From: an uncultured Halomicronema sp. | Lineage (GTDB): Bacteria; Cyanobacteriota; Cyanobacteriia; Phormidesmidales; Phormidesmidaceae | Assembly: GCA_937897665.1 (NCBI GenBank) | Contig: CALCPB010000546.1 | Span: 1 to 7,020 of the forward strand | Length of the DNA: 7,020 nucleotides | Reading direction: 5' to 3' | The notes under the pieces: generated by a model | Told to the model about the DNA's origin: nothing | What the model saw: the letters and a program-made list of their open reading frames with translations, nothing else | Database searches by the model: none | Position numbers and translations under genes: made by a program | Shown here: piece after piece, positions 6,283 to 7,020 of the stretch | How positions within the stretch are numbered: the first letter of the stretch is position 1 | Layout of the letters: every line of letters starts with the position of its first letter

Positions 6283-7020
6283 TGTTCACTCTGTACGGCC
6301 GCAAGGACTTTTGCAGCAGCGTCGTCATCGCGGCGACATCAAGCGATTCCATCTGATTTAGGAAAGTCTTAATTTCGCTAAATCGGTTAGACAAAATCTG
6401 ATCAACATCGAGGTTAATCTCAAACTGGGCTTTGTTGAGACCATGACTGAGCCGGTTGTCAACCAGGGATTCTAGTTGCCGGTCGTAGGTCAGCCAGGCA
6501 TATCGCGACGGGTTAAAGACTCGAGTACTAGACCAGGATTTTCCAGGGAACTCCCACACCTGCGTAGCGAAAGAACGATTGGAAAGATCGGTCTGCTCAG
6601 AGGCTTGAAGGGTGATTTTGATTGCCCCTAAGTCGGCCAAAATTTGGAGCAATTCTCTTTTGCGTTCTTCAAAGAGATACGTAAAGTAGCTGTCAATCGG
6701 GTAATAGGTGCTTTTCCAGCGAGGCAATAGATGTTGGCGATACAGGCCATTAGGTTGTGGGTGCATCGCTGGAAATTGCAGCCCCTGGCAGCCCGAACCA
6801 TAGTGGCTGGGGGTGACCATCGCCTCATACCACTGGTCTACTTTGATCTGGCTCAAGGCATCTAAAAGCGTCCGACAGTCTCGCTGGCGCTTATGGATGG
6901 AATACCCTGGGGTGTGGCCGGGTTGGGCTTGGTCAAACAGCATGTAAGCCACCCAAAGCACAGCATCAGCTTGGTTGGGCAAGGACAGGGCTGCCAGCAT
7001 TACCGGATCGTTAAAGGTGC
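6266..7020 (-). CDS. unrecognised protein (partial, N-terminus beyond the right edge)
   Basis: I do not recognise this protein. The frame is open to the right edge, giving 251 codons including the TAA stop. An ATG at 7000 exists but has no Shine-Dalgarno and the frame continues upstream with plausible protein (TFNDPV), so the true start is probably outside. The visible part is soluble-looking, with no signal peptide or membrane segment. It is rich in aromatic residues and has mixed alpha/beta character. Counted from the ATG at 7000, noticeable stretches are SYFTYLFEERKRELLQILADLGAIKI split across about 104-129, FNPSRYAWLTYDRQLESLVD (about 162-181) and a helical C-terminal part ending RPYRVNIEF. 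No cysteine or histidine cluster suggests a metal site. It shares the strand of the efflux operon but is 232 bp upstream of it, so a separate unit is likely. Length and lack of internal stops support a real gene. Confidence 0.75.
   Translation of the reverse strand, partial: TFNDPVMLAALSLPNQADAVLWVAYMLFDQAQPGHTPGYSIHKRQRDCRTLLDALSQIKVDQWYEAMVTPSHYGSGCQGLQFPAMHPQPNGLYRQHLLPRWKSTYYPIDSYFTYLFEERKRELLQILADLGAIKITLQASEQTDLSNRSFATQVWEFPGKSWSSTRVFNPSRYAWLTYDRQLESLVDNRLSHGLNKAQFEINLDVDQILSNRFSEIKTFLNQMESLDVAAMTTLLQKSLRPYRVNIEFAV

Overview
The window looks like cyanobacterial chromosome. The strongest sign is the octamer GCGATCGC (HIP1), which occurs five times in 7 kb where chance predicts about 0.1. 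The left-edge antiporter, which resembles the NapA/NhaS3 type, fits the same host. GC is moderate to high in the genes and clearly lower in the one sizeable intergenic region. No RNA gene, insertion sequence, CRISPR array or phage gene was found.

All four genes are read on the minus strand, so in transcription order they run from right to left. (1) 7020-6266: the 3' part of an unrecognised protein whose start lies beyond the window. (2) 6265-6034: a 232-bp AT-rich intergenic region with two weak promoter candidates, inverted repeats and degenerate direct repeats. (3) 6033-4516: a periplasmic adaptor (membrane-fusion protein) of an RND efflux system. (4) 4519-1202: the RND inner-membrane pump, whose ATG overlaps the adaptor stop by 4 bp. 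(5) After an 88-bp gap, 1112-1: a CPA2-type Na+(K+)/H+ antiporter cut off by the left edge.

The adaptor and pump form a tight operon and should make two parts of a tripartite envelope exporter. The third part, a TolC-type outer-membrane channel, is not in the window, nor is a regulator. The adaptor keeps two of the three residues of the TolC-docking RLS motif. The pump is clearly RND, but its proton relay differs from AcrB: transmembrane segment 4 has Asp-Val where AcrB has Asp-Asp, and segment 10 has Asn where AcrB has the relay Lys. Both proteins carry long Pro/Ser-rich cytoplasmic N-terminal tails. The antiporter may be co-transcribed with them, but nothing in the sequence proves it.

I do not see a clearly new multi-gene system here. 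The best leads are the altered proton relay, the insert in the adaptor beta-barrel, the paired N-terminal tails and the unrecognised right-hand protein.
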